Shown here in pieces: positions 1 to 8,352 of a stretch of DNA of 43,453 bases (positions are counted from its first letter, which is position 1; every line of letters starts with the position of its first letter). Under the pieces are notes generated by a model that was given only the letters and a program-made list of their open reading frames with translations, had not been told where the DNA came from and searched no databases. Source of the stretch: an uncultured Bacteroidia bacterium (GTDB lineage: Bacteria > Bacteroidota > Bacteroidia > NS11-12g > UBA9320); the NCBI GenBank assembly GCA_905478335.1, contig CAJQIC010000002.1, forward strand, positions 1 through 43,453. The letters are read 5' to 3'. A program made the position numbers and the translations under genes.

Positions 1-116
1 ACGGTCACAACTTAACTTACGCCTTAGAGTTAGATCCTACTGCTGGATCTTACGCTCAAATCGATTTCGATGAAGACGTAACGTTAACAATCACTTACAC
101 AATATCTAACCTTTAA
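1..116 (+). CDS. 3' end of a small secreted subunit-like protein (partial)
   Basis: The frame is open from the window edge to the TAA at 114-116, so only the last 37 residues are visible. The tail has an alternating hydrophobic pattern and ends TLTITYTISNL. It closely resembles the tail of the gene at 3841-4404 (YLTITYTISD, with GHQLIYEL matching GHNLTYAL here). It is therefore a paralogue of that small secreted protein and part of the same locus. A strong terminator follows directly. The function is not known. By context it may be a surface or pilus-like subunit; that is inference. The paralogy rests on direct comparison of the two translations. Confidence 0.75.
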   Translation, partial: GHNLTYALELDPTAGSYAQIDFDEDVTLTITYTISNL

Positions 117-122
117 TATCTT

Positions 123-147
123 CTAGTTACCTCTCTGGGGTAACTAG
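123..147 (+). repeat. Perfect 9-bp inverted repeat (stem-loop) after the partial gene
   Basis: CTAGTTACC at 123-131 is the exact reverse complement of GGTAACTAG at 139-147, with a 7-nt loop. It has no T-tract of its own. It sits between the stop codon and the terminator hairpin at 164-193, so it may be a 3'-end RNA hairpin that protects the transcript or aids termination. Confidence 0.6.
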
Positions 148-163
148 CTATTACAATACTATT

Positions 164-193
164 AGGTCGCCTCCAAAGAGGTGACCTTTTTTT
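164..193 (+). terminator. Rho-independent terminator
   Basis: AGGTCGCCTC (164-173) pairs with GAGGTGACCT (178-187) across a 4-nt loop, with one G-U pair. It is followed by a run of seven T ending at 193. It would end the transcript of the partial gene at 1-116 and separate it from the pseudogene/usher-like operon. Confidence 0.85.
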
Positions 194-329
194 GTCGGGT
201 CAACACACCGCAAACCCAACGCTGTTCTCTTATAGAGACACTTTAAAAAACCGTGAAAAAGTAATATTCTAAAGGTGGTTTGGTTTTTGTTGATTCGTAT
301 ACTAGACAAACATTGTATACACAGAACAT

Positions 330-1133
330 ATGAAACATTTATTATCCTTAACTCTAGTTCTTATATCATTCACAATGGCAAACGCAAGTTTGGTTATTGT
401 AAACGGCCTTTCACATTAGCACACCGTGCAAAATGGCCTAAAGTCTCAAGGTTCGATAATCATCAAAAACACTTCTGAGACCTCTAGAAGAGCCAGAATT
501 TACAAAACTGATGTAGTACATAAATGCGATGGGCAAACAACATTTGTTGAAGGTTCAGAGCGAGACCGTTGTAACTCTGAATGGACGTTGCTCTCAGACA
601 ATGAGATAATAATAGCATCTAAACAATCTTATACCTTAACCTATGAATTGAACCCAGGACAAGATGTTGAAGGCGTTTGAAGCTACTGGGGTGTTATCAT
701 GGTAGAAGAGATTAAAGACCTAGACACCATAAGCCCTCAGAGAGGTGTAACCGTAACTTCTCTTATTCACTACGCGATTCAAATTATTTCCAATTTTGAT
801 TCAGAATCAGTTAAAGATTTAGAAATTTTCGGTGTCGACATCGACACAACCAAAGAAAACAACCTAGTTTCTATTAGCGTTAACAACAAAGGGAACTTCA
901 TGTTGAAACCAATCATGATTCTTGAATTGTACAACGACCTAGGCGAACAAGTATATCGAACTGAAATCCCATACCAAAAAGTATATCCAGGCTTCTGCAA
1001 GTTGTTTGAACTTTCCATTAACGACGTTCCAAAAGGTACGTACAATGGTATAATAGTGGCGGATTGTGGAGATGAAAACATCTATGGAATAAACATAGAA
1101 ATAGACGTCCCAGAACCTAAAACAAAAATTTAA
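330..1133 (+). pseudogene. Periplasmic chaperone-like protein, broken by two in-frame stop codons
   Basis: One reading frame runs from ATG 330 to TAA 1131-1133 (268 codons), interrupted by TAG at 417-419 and TGA at 678-680. No frameshift is seen. It starts with a signal peptide (MKHLLSLTLVLISFTMANA). Then come SLVIVNGLSH-stop-HTVQNG, a Cys-containing Ig-like domain with ERDRCNSEWTLL, a segment ending GQDVEGV-stop-SYWGVIMVEE, and a second beta domain ending EIDVPEP. The SYWGVIMVE block and the two-domain layout recall a family of Bacteroidota periplasmic proteins similar in outline to pilus chaperones; that assignment is from memory of the family. The fragment after the second stop has no signal peptide and could not be exported alone. 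The next gene begins 5 nt downstream. Single substitutions can explain both stops, and the lack of indels suggests recent decay. Confidence 0.8.
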
Positions 1134-1138
1134 CCTAT

Positions 1139-3844
1139 ATGAGACATAGGCTCTACATCAGGGCTGTTTTATTCGCATTAATTCTTACGAGTGGCGCAGC
1201 ACAGGCACAAATTAGCCTTACGCTGTCCAACCTGCCTGAAGGTGAAGTCAAACCAGGAAAAACCCAAACTATTGTTTTAAACGTCGCAAATAAGACGAAA
1301 GACACGCTAGACCTTCGTTTAGATTTAAAAATACCTAAACCGCTTAGGGCACTAATATTTAACAAAAAAGTCAACCTTTTACCCAATAAAAGCTCTCCAC
1401 TTCTCATCCCGATATCAATCCCACGTGCTACTACATCTGGCAATTATTCCCTTGAATTTGGGATTAAGCAAGACGGAAAGTCCCTGGCTACCCAAAAAGT
1501 GAGTTTCGCTATTGCAAAAATTACCGATGTAAACGTAGAACTTATTGAATACCCACCTTATGCCAGATCTGTGGACACGATTAAAGCCCGGTTCATGATT
1601 ATGAACAACGGTAATGCGCCGGAGCAGCTACTGTTAACAAGTAGAAACGGCATAATCAAAGCCAAAAAATTACAAACCATACCAGCGGATTCAACCGTAT
1701 TCATAGACATGTGGATTCTTAACGACCCCAAAACGTATGAAGTTGAAGATCAACTTATTGATTTGTTCTGCGACATTACAGACATCAGCCAATCTGTAGG
1801 AGACCAAGAAATTATCAAGGTGTACCCAGCACGTACTGTTAAAGTTGATCCGTTTTTTCGCTACCCAATTTATGTGAATGCGAGTTATTTTACTCAAAAC
1901 ACGAACGGTGCTTTTTACAACACGATTACGCAATATCAAATTTCAGGAAAAGGCCCACTCGATATAAACAAAAAGCACAATTTAAATTTCGCTTATCGTG
2001 GCCCTGGTGCAGTGCGAATTACTCGGATAGGTAATTTTTCACAAAAATTCGTTCACTATAGTACGAACAAAACAAATGTGTTTATAGGCGAGAAAACCTT
2101 TGGTTTGTCTGATCTTACAGAAAACTTCAGGTTTGGAACTGGAATAGAATTCAACACCAAGGTTCACAAGACCTTTTCATTTGGGGGCTATTACAATAGG
2201 CCTATTTTCCAACCAGAAATTCGCGAACAATTTGGAAGCTTCGTTAGCTACCATACGCAGAAGCAATACACCTATCGCATAAACTCTCTGAATAATTATT
2301 TAAGTGAAGGACAAACCATAAACCTAACGTCGCTCCAAGTTGACTTCACCAATTTTACCGATTGGAGATTTACTGCAGAGGCTTCTCGTAGTTTTAGCGC
2401 AGGCAAAGATGGAAGTGCTGCATCATACAACACCAACATAAGCTTTAACAAATTTAGACTAAGCAGCAGTGGACTATACGCCGACAAAAACTATAGAGGG
2501 TACTACAACAACTCGTTAAATTTAAGTCTAAACACGTCCTACACCATGGATAAGATTAGCTTTCAAGTGAATGGGAACTACTCCAACTCAAACCCCAACC
2601 TTGATACCGTATTTAGTGTTGCTCCAATATCTTTCTTTATGAGTGCTGGTGTTCTTGGCAAGTTTACAAAGCATTTTGACATGCAGGTATTGGGGGTGTA
2701 TAGAGAAAAAACAGATCGCCTCGCATCAAAGAATTTCGATTATACGGAAAACCGTGTTCGGTTAACAATGGGATACAAACGAGGCAAAATATCGTCAAGA
2801 TTCCTAACAGAAGCAGGAAATACAACAAACAAGCTTACTGTTGGATCTGCACAAAGTTTCGGTTACGATGCGCAATTACAACTGAGCTATCGGCCAAAAC
2901 CTAATTTTTGGATCTCCTCCTTTACGCAATACCTTAACAACAACAGATTTACACAAGAAACTGAGAAGTATTTACTTTATGGTATGGATGCCAACGTGCG
3001 GAAAGGGAAAAAATTCACCATGACGCTCGAGTTTCAAAACCAATACTTGGTCGAAGACCTTTACAATGACCGAAACTTATTAAACCTTAAACTAGGCTAC
3101 CAAATAACCCGACACCAACTGCTTCAGCTAACAGCCAACAGAGGTATCTTACACCAAGCTCCTGTCCGCAAAGACTGGTTCATTTCTGCAAACTACAGTG
3201 TAAGGTTAGGTCTACCGATGGTCCGCACGATGGCTTTAGGTTCTCTTGAAAGAAAGCTTATCAACGGTGGTGTTAATTCTGTTGACAATGTTGTCCTTAT
3301 GCTAGATGGGCAGTTAATAACCACCAATGAAGATGGTTCTTTCACCTTTAATAATGTTAGACCAGGCAAGCATCAATTATTCTTAGATCGAGCCACAATT
3401 GGTGTGCGAGACCTTCCGAATCAAAAACTCCCTATTGAGGTTGACATTTTTGCTGAAAAATCGAGTACTGTGTCTATTACCATGACCAGAAGTGCACGTG
3501 TTACGGGTCAGGTTAAGCTGGAAAAAGTCCGCTCTTTCCAATCGAAAAAGAAAGAAGTAAAACTCCCTTCCATTATTGTTGAAGCCTCTATGGGCGAAGA
3601 AAGCTTTTTGACTCGAGCAGATATGTATGGCAATTTTGTTTTTGGCAGCCTAAGACCCGGATTATGGAAAATTAGGCTAGTTCCCACATACTGGAAAGAT
3701 GACTTTATCATTAAAACGCCGTATCTTGAGATGGACTTAAAAGCTGGACAGGACGAAACGATTGAAATGAGTATTAAACCTAAACAACGCAGGGTGAAAT
3801 TTTTTAACAATTCGGGTAACCGCCTAAAAGTTGGAGGAAAATGA
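1139..3844 (+). CDS. Usher-like outer-membrane protein (Ig-like N-domains, barrel, two C-terminal beta-sandwich domains)
   Basis: 901 residues. A signal peptide covers about 1-23 (cleavage after AQA). Residues 25-225 form two Ig-like/NEW3-like domains (SNLPEGEVKPGKTQTIVLNV near the start). From about 235 to 690 there are many alternating Tyr/aromatic strands typical of a large outer-membrane barrel. Residues about 700-785 contain a carboxypeptidase-regulatory-like fold (TTNEDGSFTFNNVRPGKHQL), and 785-885 a second one (GNFVFGSLRPGLWKIRLVP). The N-domain, barrel and two-C-domain order parallels that of fimbrial ushers, and a chaperone-like pseudogene precedes it. No plug domain or clear usher signature was recognised, so 'usher-like' is inference; it could be a different barrel transporter. 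Its stop overlaps the next start as ATGA (3841-3844), implying translational coupling. Confidence 0.65.
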   Translation: MRHRLYIRAVLFALILTSGAAQAQISLTLSNLPEGEVKPGKTQTIVLNVANKTKDTLDLRLDLKIPKPLRALIFNKKVNLLPNKSSPLLIPISIPRATTSGNYSLEFGIKQDGKSLATQKVSFAIAKITDVNVELIEYPPYARSVDTIKARFMIMNNGNAPEQLLLTSRNGIIKAKKLQTIPADSTVFIDMWILNDPKTYEVEDQLIDLFCDITDISQSVGDQEIIKVYPARTVKVDPFFRYPIYVNASYFTQNTNGAFYNTITQYQISGKGPLDINKKHNLNFAYRGPGAVRITRIGNFSQKFVHYSTNKTNVFIGEKTFGLSDLTENFRFGTGIEFNTKVHKTFSFGGYYNRPIFQPEIREQFGSFVSYHTQKQYTYRINSLNNYLSEGQTINLTSLQVDFTNFTDWRFTAEASRSFSAGKDGSAASYNTNISFNKFRLSSSGLYADKNYRGYYNNSLNLSLNTSYTMDKISFQVNGNYSNSNPNLDTVFSVAPISFFMSAGVLGKFTKHFDMQVLGVYREKTDRLASKNFDYTENRVRLTMGYKRGKISSRFLTEAGNTTNKLTVGSAQSFGYDAQLQLSYRPKPNFWISSFTQYLNNNRFTQETEKYLLYGMDANVRKGKKFTMTLEFQNQYLVEDLYNDRNLLNLKLGYQITRHQLLQLTANRGILHQAPVRKDWFISANYSVRLGLPMVRTMALGSLERKLINGGVNSVDNVVLMLDGQLITTNEDGSFTFNNVRPGKHQLFLDRATIGVRDLPNQKLPIEVDIFAEKSSTVSITMTRSARVTGQVKLEKVRSFQSKKKEVKLPSIIVEASMGEESFLTRADMYGNFVFGSLRPGLWKIRLVPTYWKDDFIIKTPYLEMDLKAGQDETIEMSIKPKQRRVKFFNNSGNRLKVGGK

Positions 3845-4404
3845 AAAAACTAGTAGTCTTCTGTTTCATAACCTTTGCAAGTTTAGGCGCTTTGCATGCC
3901 CAATCGTATTGGAGTTATGATGATCATGGTTTGAGCCTCAAAATGCCTGAGATTAGTTTGATTAGTGTAATGCCAGCCAACTATACCGTAAACCTTTCTT
4001 TAGGTTTACCAGACCGTGCCGGCGACAAACCTGGAGAAACCGGCGATTCAAAAGATGATAACACCTGGTTAAATTATAGCTGTTCAAGAAAATATAGAGG
4101 GAGCTTCAAAAAGGTTTATGCGCAAATTACTTCAGGAAGTGTTCCGGATGGGTTGGCCGTCAATTTAGAAGTCAAAAATCTTCAACAAAATGGCCGTGGC
4201 ACCTGGGGTCGACGATATTCAAACTCCATAACCTTATCAAACCAACCACAAGTTGTTGTGCACAGAATCGGCGGAGGTTGCACACGAAGGGGTACAAGTT
4301 TTGGACACCAATTAATTTACGAACTCAAACTTACCGACATAGACCAACTGGTCGTAGATGACGATAAGACCTATTTAACCATCACCTATACAATTAGCGA
4401 CTAA
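3841..4404 (+). CDS. Small secreted protein, putative subunit of the usher-like locus
   Basis: 187 residues with a signal peptide (cleavage after about residue 20, LHAQ). The mature part begins with alternating hydrophobic residues (LSLKMPEISLISV). It has a Gly/Asp-rich linker (GDKPGETGDSKDD), two cysteines (NYSCSRKY and GGGCTRRG) that could form a disulfide, and a C-terminal strand YLTITYTISD. The C-terminal third matches the partial protein at 1-116. There is no T9SS sorting domain. The start overlaps the usher-like gene's stop (ATGA) and its own TAA overlaps the next ATG (TAATG at 4402-4406). Family unknown. A pilin-like or surface-subunit role is inferred from size, export signal, paralogy and operon position. 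Confidence 0.7.
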   Translation: MKKLVVFCFITFASLGALHAQSYWSYDDHGLSLKMPEISLISVMPANYTVNLSLGLPDRAGDKPGETGDSKDDNTWLNYSCSRKYRGSFKKVYAQITSGSVPDGLAVNLEVKNLQQNGRGTWGRRYSNSITLSNQPQVVVHRIGGGCTRRGTSFGHQLIYELKLTDIDQLVVDDDKTYLTITYTISD

Positions 4405-4865
4405 TGAAACAGACAGCACTTTGCCTCTTTCTTGTTTTGGCAGTAACGGCGGTATTTGGTCAACAAATTCGTATTCGTGGTAGTGTGGATTTTTCCTTCA
4501 ATTTAACAAACATTCAGCCTGGGGAAGACTACAGTGTAGAAACCGAAAGCAAACATGATGGTGTTCGGATGGATATAAAAAACTTAAGAAGACAGGCGTA
4601 TTGGCGTGTGACTGTAAACAAGTCAGACATCAATTGGGACAATAATGTTAAGATATACGTTAGGCGGACGAGTTCGGGAAACGGAAACGGTTCCCTTTGG
4701 GGTTGCTCCAACTACACACAAATTCGGAATATGCCGCAAACTGTGTTGCAAGGTCAAGGGGCACTTAATAATATTTACTTACAATACAAATTGGACGGAA
4801 TATCATTATCCCTACCTGCAAACACCTACAATACAGACATAATCTATACGTTGTATGAGCAATGA
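4404..4865 (+). CDS. Small secreted protein, second putative subunit of the usher-like locus
   Basis: 153 residues with signal peptide MKQTALCLFLVLAVTAVFGQ. The mature protein is beta-rich. It starts QIRIRGSVDFSFNLTNI, contains one Cys (LWGCSNY), and ends with an alternating strand, TDIIYTLYEQ. It has the same size class and a similar terminal-strand pattern as the 3841-4404 product, but it is more divergent, so the homology is suggestive. Its start overlaps the previous stop by one base, and its last 11 bases overlap the bioY start. No known family recognised. It is probably exported to the periplasm or surface by the same locus. Confidence 0.65.
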   Translation: MKQTALCLFLVLAVTAVFGQQIRIRGSVDFSFNLTNIQPGEDYSVETESKHDGVRMDIKNLRRQAYWRVTVNKSDINWDNNVKIYVRRTSSGNGNGSLWGCSNYTQIRNMPQTVLQGQGALNNIYLQYKLDGISLSLPANTYNTDIIYTLYEQ

Positions 4866-5376
4866 TGTAAGTAGCTCTTTTCTTAAGAAGTTCGTAATTT
4901 CTTTAATCGCATTAATGGCCATTGGCCCGTTATCCATCAACATTCCAACAGTACCGCTTACTCTGCAAACATTTGTACTGGTTGTTACGGCGTATTGGTT
5001 TGGATGGCCTTCGGTTATTGCAGCTGCCATTTATGTATTGGCTGGACTAACAGGTTTACCAATATTCAGTGGATTTGAAGCAAATACAGAAATCTTGCAA
5101 TCAACTTCTGCTGGTTTTGTTATAGGGTTTCCAGTAATGGCTGCCTGTATTTCTCTTGTCAAACGAAACACAAAAAGACTGACCTATCTCTTTGTCTTGT
5201 TTGTAACTGCGCACTTGGTTCTAATTTTGTTCGCATACCTATATAATTCATTATCGGGTTTGTCATTTCCTTCGTTGTCATACGTTTTCACCAATTTAAC
5301 GCCATCACTATTGGTCAAAAGCGCCCTAGCCGGCTTGGTTGTAAAATATGTCCGATTGCCAAACCCTCTGGCTTGA
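4855..5376 (+). CDS. bioY: BioY-family biotin transporter (ECF S component)
   Basis: 173 residues with about five to six membrane segments. It has the BioY hallmarks: PLSINIPTVPLTLQTF near residue 25, then YVLAGLTGLPIFSGF and SAGFVIGFPVMA. BioY binds biotin in the inner membrane; it works with a shared energising module (EcfA/EcfT) or alone. No EcfA or EcfT gene is nearby. The ATG at 4855 lies inside the end of the preceding secreted-protein gene (11-nt overlap), so expression is probably coupled to the usher-like operon, which is an odd setting for a vitamin transporter. The start is chosen because the first membrane helix follows soon after. The stop at 5374-5376 is followed by about 100 nt of non-coding DNA before the TPM gene. 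Confidence 0.88.
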   Translation: MSNDVSSSFLKKFVISLIALMAIGPLSINIPTVPLTLQTFVLVVTAYWFGWPSVIAAAIYVLAGLTGLPIFSGFEANTEILQSTSAGFVIGFPVMAACISLVKRNTKRLTYLFVLFVTAHLVLILFAYLYNSLSGLSFPSLSYVFTNLTPSLLVKSALAGLVVKYVRLPNPLA

Positions 5377-5461
5377 TTCGTTTCAATCAACCGAATTTAG
5401 ATCAGCTGGAAGAGTGCAACGTAATTAGTCTTAAGACTTTTTAACCTAATCCATTTTCTGT

Positions 5462-5469
5462 TACATTTG
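5462..5469 (+). promoter_or_regulatory. Bacteroidota -7 promoter element (TACATTTG)
   Basis: TACATTTG matches the TAnnTTTG consensus of Bacteroidota promoters. It lies 6 nt before the ATG at 5476, so the transcript would begin within a few bases of the start codon. No convincing -33 TTG was seen at the right distance. Confidence 0.5.
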
Positions 5470-5475
5470 ACCTAT

Positions 5476-5994
5476 ATGACTGGCCGCTTATTTGTCAAAA
5501 ATTCGATTCTATTATTCCTATTAATCGTTGTTGGTTGCCAGACAACCGCACAGGAAAATGAATGTTCAAAATATCCTAAACCAATTGGGCATGTCAATGA
5601 CTTTGAAGCGGTTTTGACTTCTGAAGAGATTTCACAACTAGAAACGTACTTGAGGGAATACGAAGGAATTAGCACCGTAGAATTGGCAATTGTCACGACC
5701 AAATCGTTCGAACCGGACACCTCTTTATTTGACTACTCACTTAACCTTGCTAATTGCTGGGGTGTGGGTAAGGCCAGTGATAACAATGGTGTTTTAATTG
5801 CTATTAGTATGAAACAACGGGCTGTAAGAATTCAGCTTGGCACTGGATTAGAAGACGTGTTTACAGACGAAGAGGCTCAAGTGGTCGTAGATGAGTACCT
5901 CATTCCACACTTCAAAAAAGGATTGGTATACAAAGGAATACGTGTTTCTCTTTCTGAAATCTTTAAGCAGCTTTTACCGTTGCAGGACGAGTAG
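5476..5994 (+). CDS. TPM-domain lipoprotein
   Basis: 172 residues from ATG 5476. The N-terminus MTGRLFVKNSILLFLLIVVGC has a lipobox (VVGC, Cys21), so it is a predicted lipoprotein. The rest is a TPM domain (PF04536, YgcG/TLP18.3 family): PIGHVNDFEAVLTSEEI, then TTKSFEPDTSLFDYSLNLA, WGVGKASDNNGVLIAIS and the helix ending in the last 30 residues. The family is widespread and some members have been reported as acid phosphatases or in photosystem repair; the role here is unknown. The usual C-terminal transmembrane tail of longer homologues is missing. A TTG nine bases upstream (5467) is in frame, but it falls inside the promoter element, so ATG 5476 is preferred. Confidence 0.82.
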   Translation: MTGRLFVKNSILLFLLIVVGCQTTAQENECSKYPKPIGHVNDFEAVLTSEEISQLETYLREYEGISTVELAIVTTKSFEPDTSLFDYSLNLANCWGVGKASDNNGVLIAISMKQRAVRIQLGTGLEDVFTDEEAQVVVDEYLIPHFKKGLVYKGIRVSLSEIFKQLLPLQDE

Positions 5995-6008
5995 GTCCAC
6001 TACCTTTG
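5980..6008 (+). promoter_or_regulatory. Promoter with -33 TTG and -7 TACCTTTG
   Basis: TTG at 5980-5982, 18 nt spacer, then TACCTTTG at 6001-6008: a good match to the Bacteroidota sigma-ABfr consensus. The -33 part lies inside the end of the TPM gene. The element ends 3 nt before ATG 6012, so the predicted start of transcription falls at or next to the start codon. Confidence 0.7.
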
Positions 6009-6011
6009 CAC

Positions 6012-7091
6012 ATGCAAAAAAAAGACGGGTTAAAAATCAAACGTTACCCAGCATCTAACAATAGATCACTGCAAGCATGGAGTGCAGCCGACGAGTATAT
6101 CCTAAGGCATATAAAGGAACTAGACCTTAGTGAGAAACACATCTTGATTTATGGCGATTCATTTGGCTATTTAGCGACACAAATAAAAGCGAAATCAATA
6201 TGTATTGCAGTGGATGGCGCTGCCCAGAAAGGAGCCATCATTAAGAACCTTGAAGACAATAAGGTTAAGTCACCAGTAACATTTATCACCCTAACCGAAG
6301 AAACACCAGAAAAGTGTGCTATAGCCTTTATTAAAATTCCTAAATCACTGGAACAATTTGAGCTTTTCTTGCACCATTTCATGCACAACGCTTCGCAAGA
6401 TTCTGAGATTGTTTGCGGTTTTATGACGCGACACTTCTCAAAGCAATTGGTTTCAATTTGTGAGGATTATTTCGAGGAAGTTAGCCAGTCGTTAGCTTGG
6501 AAAAAGGCGAGATTACTGATTTGCAAAAAGGGTAAAAAATTAGAAAAAAAGACCTTAATCAACACAATCTCGTTCAATAATGAGCCAATTTCACAACATT
6601 ATGGCGTTTTTTCATCCAATTCCATAGATGCGGCGACTCAGTTGTTGATGGCACAAATTAAGACCGTTGAGGACGAAACCAAAGTAATGGATCTTGGTTG
6701 CGGCAATGGGATAATTGGGTTACATCTCATGAAACTAAACGACACCATCGACCTTCATTTGGTAGATGATTCATTTATGGCTGTTGAAAGCGCGAAATTG
6801 AACATCCAAAACGCAACCTTCCACCATGCATACAATCTGGATTCGTTTTCAGATAACTCATTTGATTTAATCGTTACTAATCCTCCATTCCATGTTGGGC
6901 ACGAAATAGACATTAGTGTTCCAATACGTTTGTTCAAAGAGGCCCATGATAAGTTAAAAGTTGGTGGATTGTTCTATGTTGTAGCAAACAATCACTTGAA
7001 TTACAAAACACACTTAAGCAAACTGTTTAAAGAAATAGAGGTTGCCGAAGACAATGAGAAATTTACAACATACAAATGTTGCAAAACCTGA
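6012..7091 (+). CDS. rlmG: RlmG-like 23S rRNA guanine-N2 methyltransferase
   Basis: 359 residues, close to the ~375 of RlmG. The family has two methyltransferase-like halves. The N-terminal half (to about 180) is degenerate, and the C-terminal half is catalytic. The SAM-binding motif is VMDLGCGNGIIGL near residue 225; the next acidic strand is LHLVDDSFMAVESAKLN; the catalytic motif is IVTNPPFHVGH (NPPF). The tail FYVVANNHLNYKTHL matches RlmG's terminal strand-helix. RlmG methylates G1835 of 23S rRNA (E. coli numbering) using SAM. RsmC is the closest alternative, but the C-terminal motifs favour RlmG. A TTG at 6006 is in frame but overlaps the promoter, so ATG 6012 is chosen. Confidence 0.82.
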   Translation: MQKKDGLKIKRYPASNNRSLQAWSAADEYILRHIKELDLSEKHILIYGDSFGYLATQIKAKSICIAVDGAAQKGAIIKNLEDNKVKSPVTFITLTEETPEKCAIAFIKIPKSLEQFELFLHHFMHNASQDSEIVCGFMTRHFSKQLVSICEDYFEEVSQSLAWKKARLLICKKGKKLEKKTLINTISFNNEPISQHYGVFSSNSIDAATQLLMAQIKTVEDETKVMDLGCGNGIIGLHLMKLNDTIDLHLVDDSFMAVESAKLNIQNATFHHAYNLDSFSDNSFDLIVTNPPFHVGHEIDISVPIRLFKEAHDKLKVGGLFYVVANNHLNYKTHLSKLFKEIEVAEDNEKFTTYKCCKT

Positions 7092-7159
7092 CACTAAAAG
7101 CAGGTGTTATATGAGTCAACAGCACCCGCATTATAGCCTAATTACACACTAGTTCGTAA

Positions 7160-8341
7160 TTATAATCTTTCGTAGACCCCAGCAATTCCCTGACCTCCAC
7201 CAATACAAGCGGTCACCACTCCATAACGTTGCTCACGTCTTTTCATTTCATTCAATAATTGAATGGTCAGTTTTGCTCCAGTACACCCAAGCGGATGTCC
7301 AAGGGCAATAGCACCACCATTTACATTGACCTTATCCGTATCAAGATCTAACTCTCGGATTACGGCTAAACTTTGTGACGCAAATGCCTCATTCAATTCA
7401 ATCTGATCGATATCGGCAAGTGTTAACCCGGCTCGTTTCAACGCTCGTGGTACGGCTTCAACTGGGCCAATACCCATGTACCTTGGATCAACGCCTGCAC
7501 TAGAAACCGAAACAAGTCGAGCCATTGGTTCAAGACCTTGGGCCTTCATCATTTCTTCACTCATAACGATGACAAATGCTGCACCATCTGATGTTTGACT
7601 TGAGTTTCCAGCGGTAACCGAGCCCCCTTGCTTGAATGCTGGTCTTAATTTGCCAAGCACTTCCAAACTTGTATCACGTCTTGGTCCTTCGTCTGTGTCA
7701 ACTACAAACGACCTTTGCTTACGTTTTCGTTTCTCAGCATCGTAGTATACCTCATTTACGGTATAGGGGACAATCTCATCTTTAAACTTACCAGCCTCGA
7801 TTGCCGCAATTGCTTTTTGATGGGAGGTATAGGCAAAGGCATCTTGATCTTCTCTACTCACATTAAACTTTAACGCTACTTCTTCTGCTGTCAGCCCCAT
7901 CCCCAAAAAATAATCCGGATGGTCTTTGGCAATGCTGTAGTTCGGCACCGTCTTAAAGCCAACCGTAGGCACTAAACTCATGCTTTCTGTGCCCCCTGCA
8001 ATAATGCAGTTGGCCAAGCCAGCTTGTATCTTACCTACAGCCATGCTAATGGTTTCCAATCCGCTACCACAATAACGGTTGACTGTTGCGCCACCAACAT
8101 TCAAAGGCAGTTTCGATTTAACGCCTACCCATCGTGCCATCTGTAAACCTTGCTCTGCTTCTGGCACAGCATTTCCAACTAATAAATCTTCGACAACGCT
8201 TGGGTCGAATCCAGCAGTGTTATCAATCAAATGATCGATGACCGCCGCGCCAAAATCTACTGGTGACGTGAACCGAAATCCTCCTTTGTTTGCCTTTCCT
8301 ACGGCGGTGCGGAATCCACTGATTATATATGCATGTTTCAT
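7160..8341 (-). CDS. fadA: Acetyl-CoA acyltransferase (3-ketoacyl-CoA thiolase)
   Basis: 393 residues, the normal thiolase length. The active-site nucleophile is Cys91 in [11 protein letters not shown]. The C-terminal catalytic motifs are [17 protein letters not shown] (His) and [16 protein letters not shown] (Cys). The enzyme performs the last step of beta-oxidation, thiolytic cleavage of 3-ketoacyl-CoA. It is the third gene of the fadE-fadN-fadA operon, 11 nt after fadN, and is probably controlled by the divergent MarR-type gene at 12744. Its stop faces rlmG with a 68-nt gap that holds no clear terminator. Confidence 0.93.
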   Translation of the reverse strand: MKHAYIISGFRTAVGKANKGGFRFTSPVDFGAAVIDHLIDNTAGFDPSVVEDLLVGNAVPEAEQGLQMARWVGVKSKLPLNVGGATVNRYCGSGLETISMAVGKIQAGLANCIIAGGTESMSLVPTVGFKTVPNYSIAKDHPDYFLGMGLTAEEVALKFNVSREDQDAFAYTSHQKAIAAIEAGKFKDEIVPYTVNEVYYDAEKRKRKQRSFVVDTDEGPRRDTSLEVLGKLRPAFKQGGSVTAGNSSQTSDGAAFVIVMSEEMMKAQGLEPMARLVSVSSAGVDPRYMGIGPVEAVPRALKRAGLTLADIDQIELNEAFASQSLAVIRELDLDTDKVNVNGGAIALGHPLGCTGAKLTIQLLNEMKRREQRYGVVTACIGGGQGIAGVYERL

Positions 8342-8352
8342 AGCTGACTTGT

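Noticed and set aside
330-1133. Alternative genetic code or programmed stop read-through to explain the two stops
   Set aside because: TAG, TGA and TAA end other genes normally in the window, and no recoding structure or selenocysteine context was recognised. Decay is simpler.
4812-5030. Antisense open frame opposite bioY and the subunit gene
   Set aside because: It overlaps well-supported genes, has no recognisable family and no start signal; treated as a shadow frame.
5427-5441. AGTCTTAAGACT followed by T's, like a small terminator after bioY
   Set aside because: With a realistic loop only four base pairs remain, too weak for a terminator call.
7092-7159. Possible hairpin between rlmG and fadA ends
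   Set aside because: Only short imperfect pairing without a T-tract; no support for a terminator.
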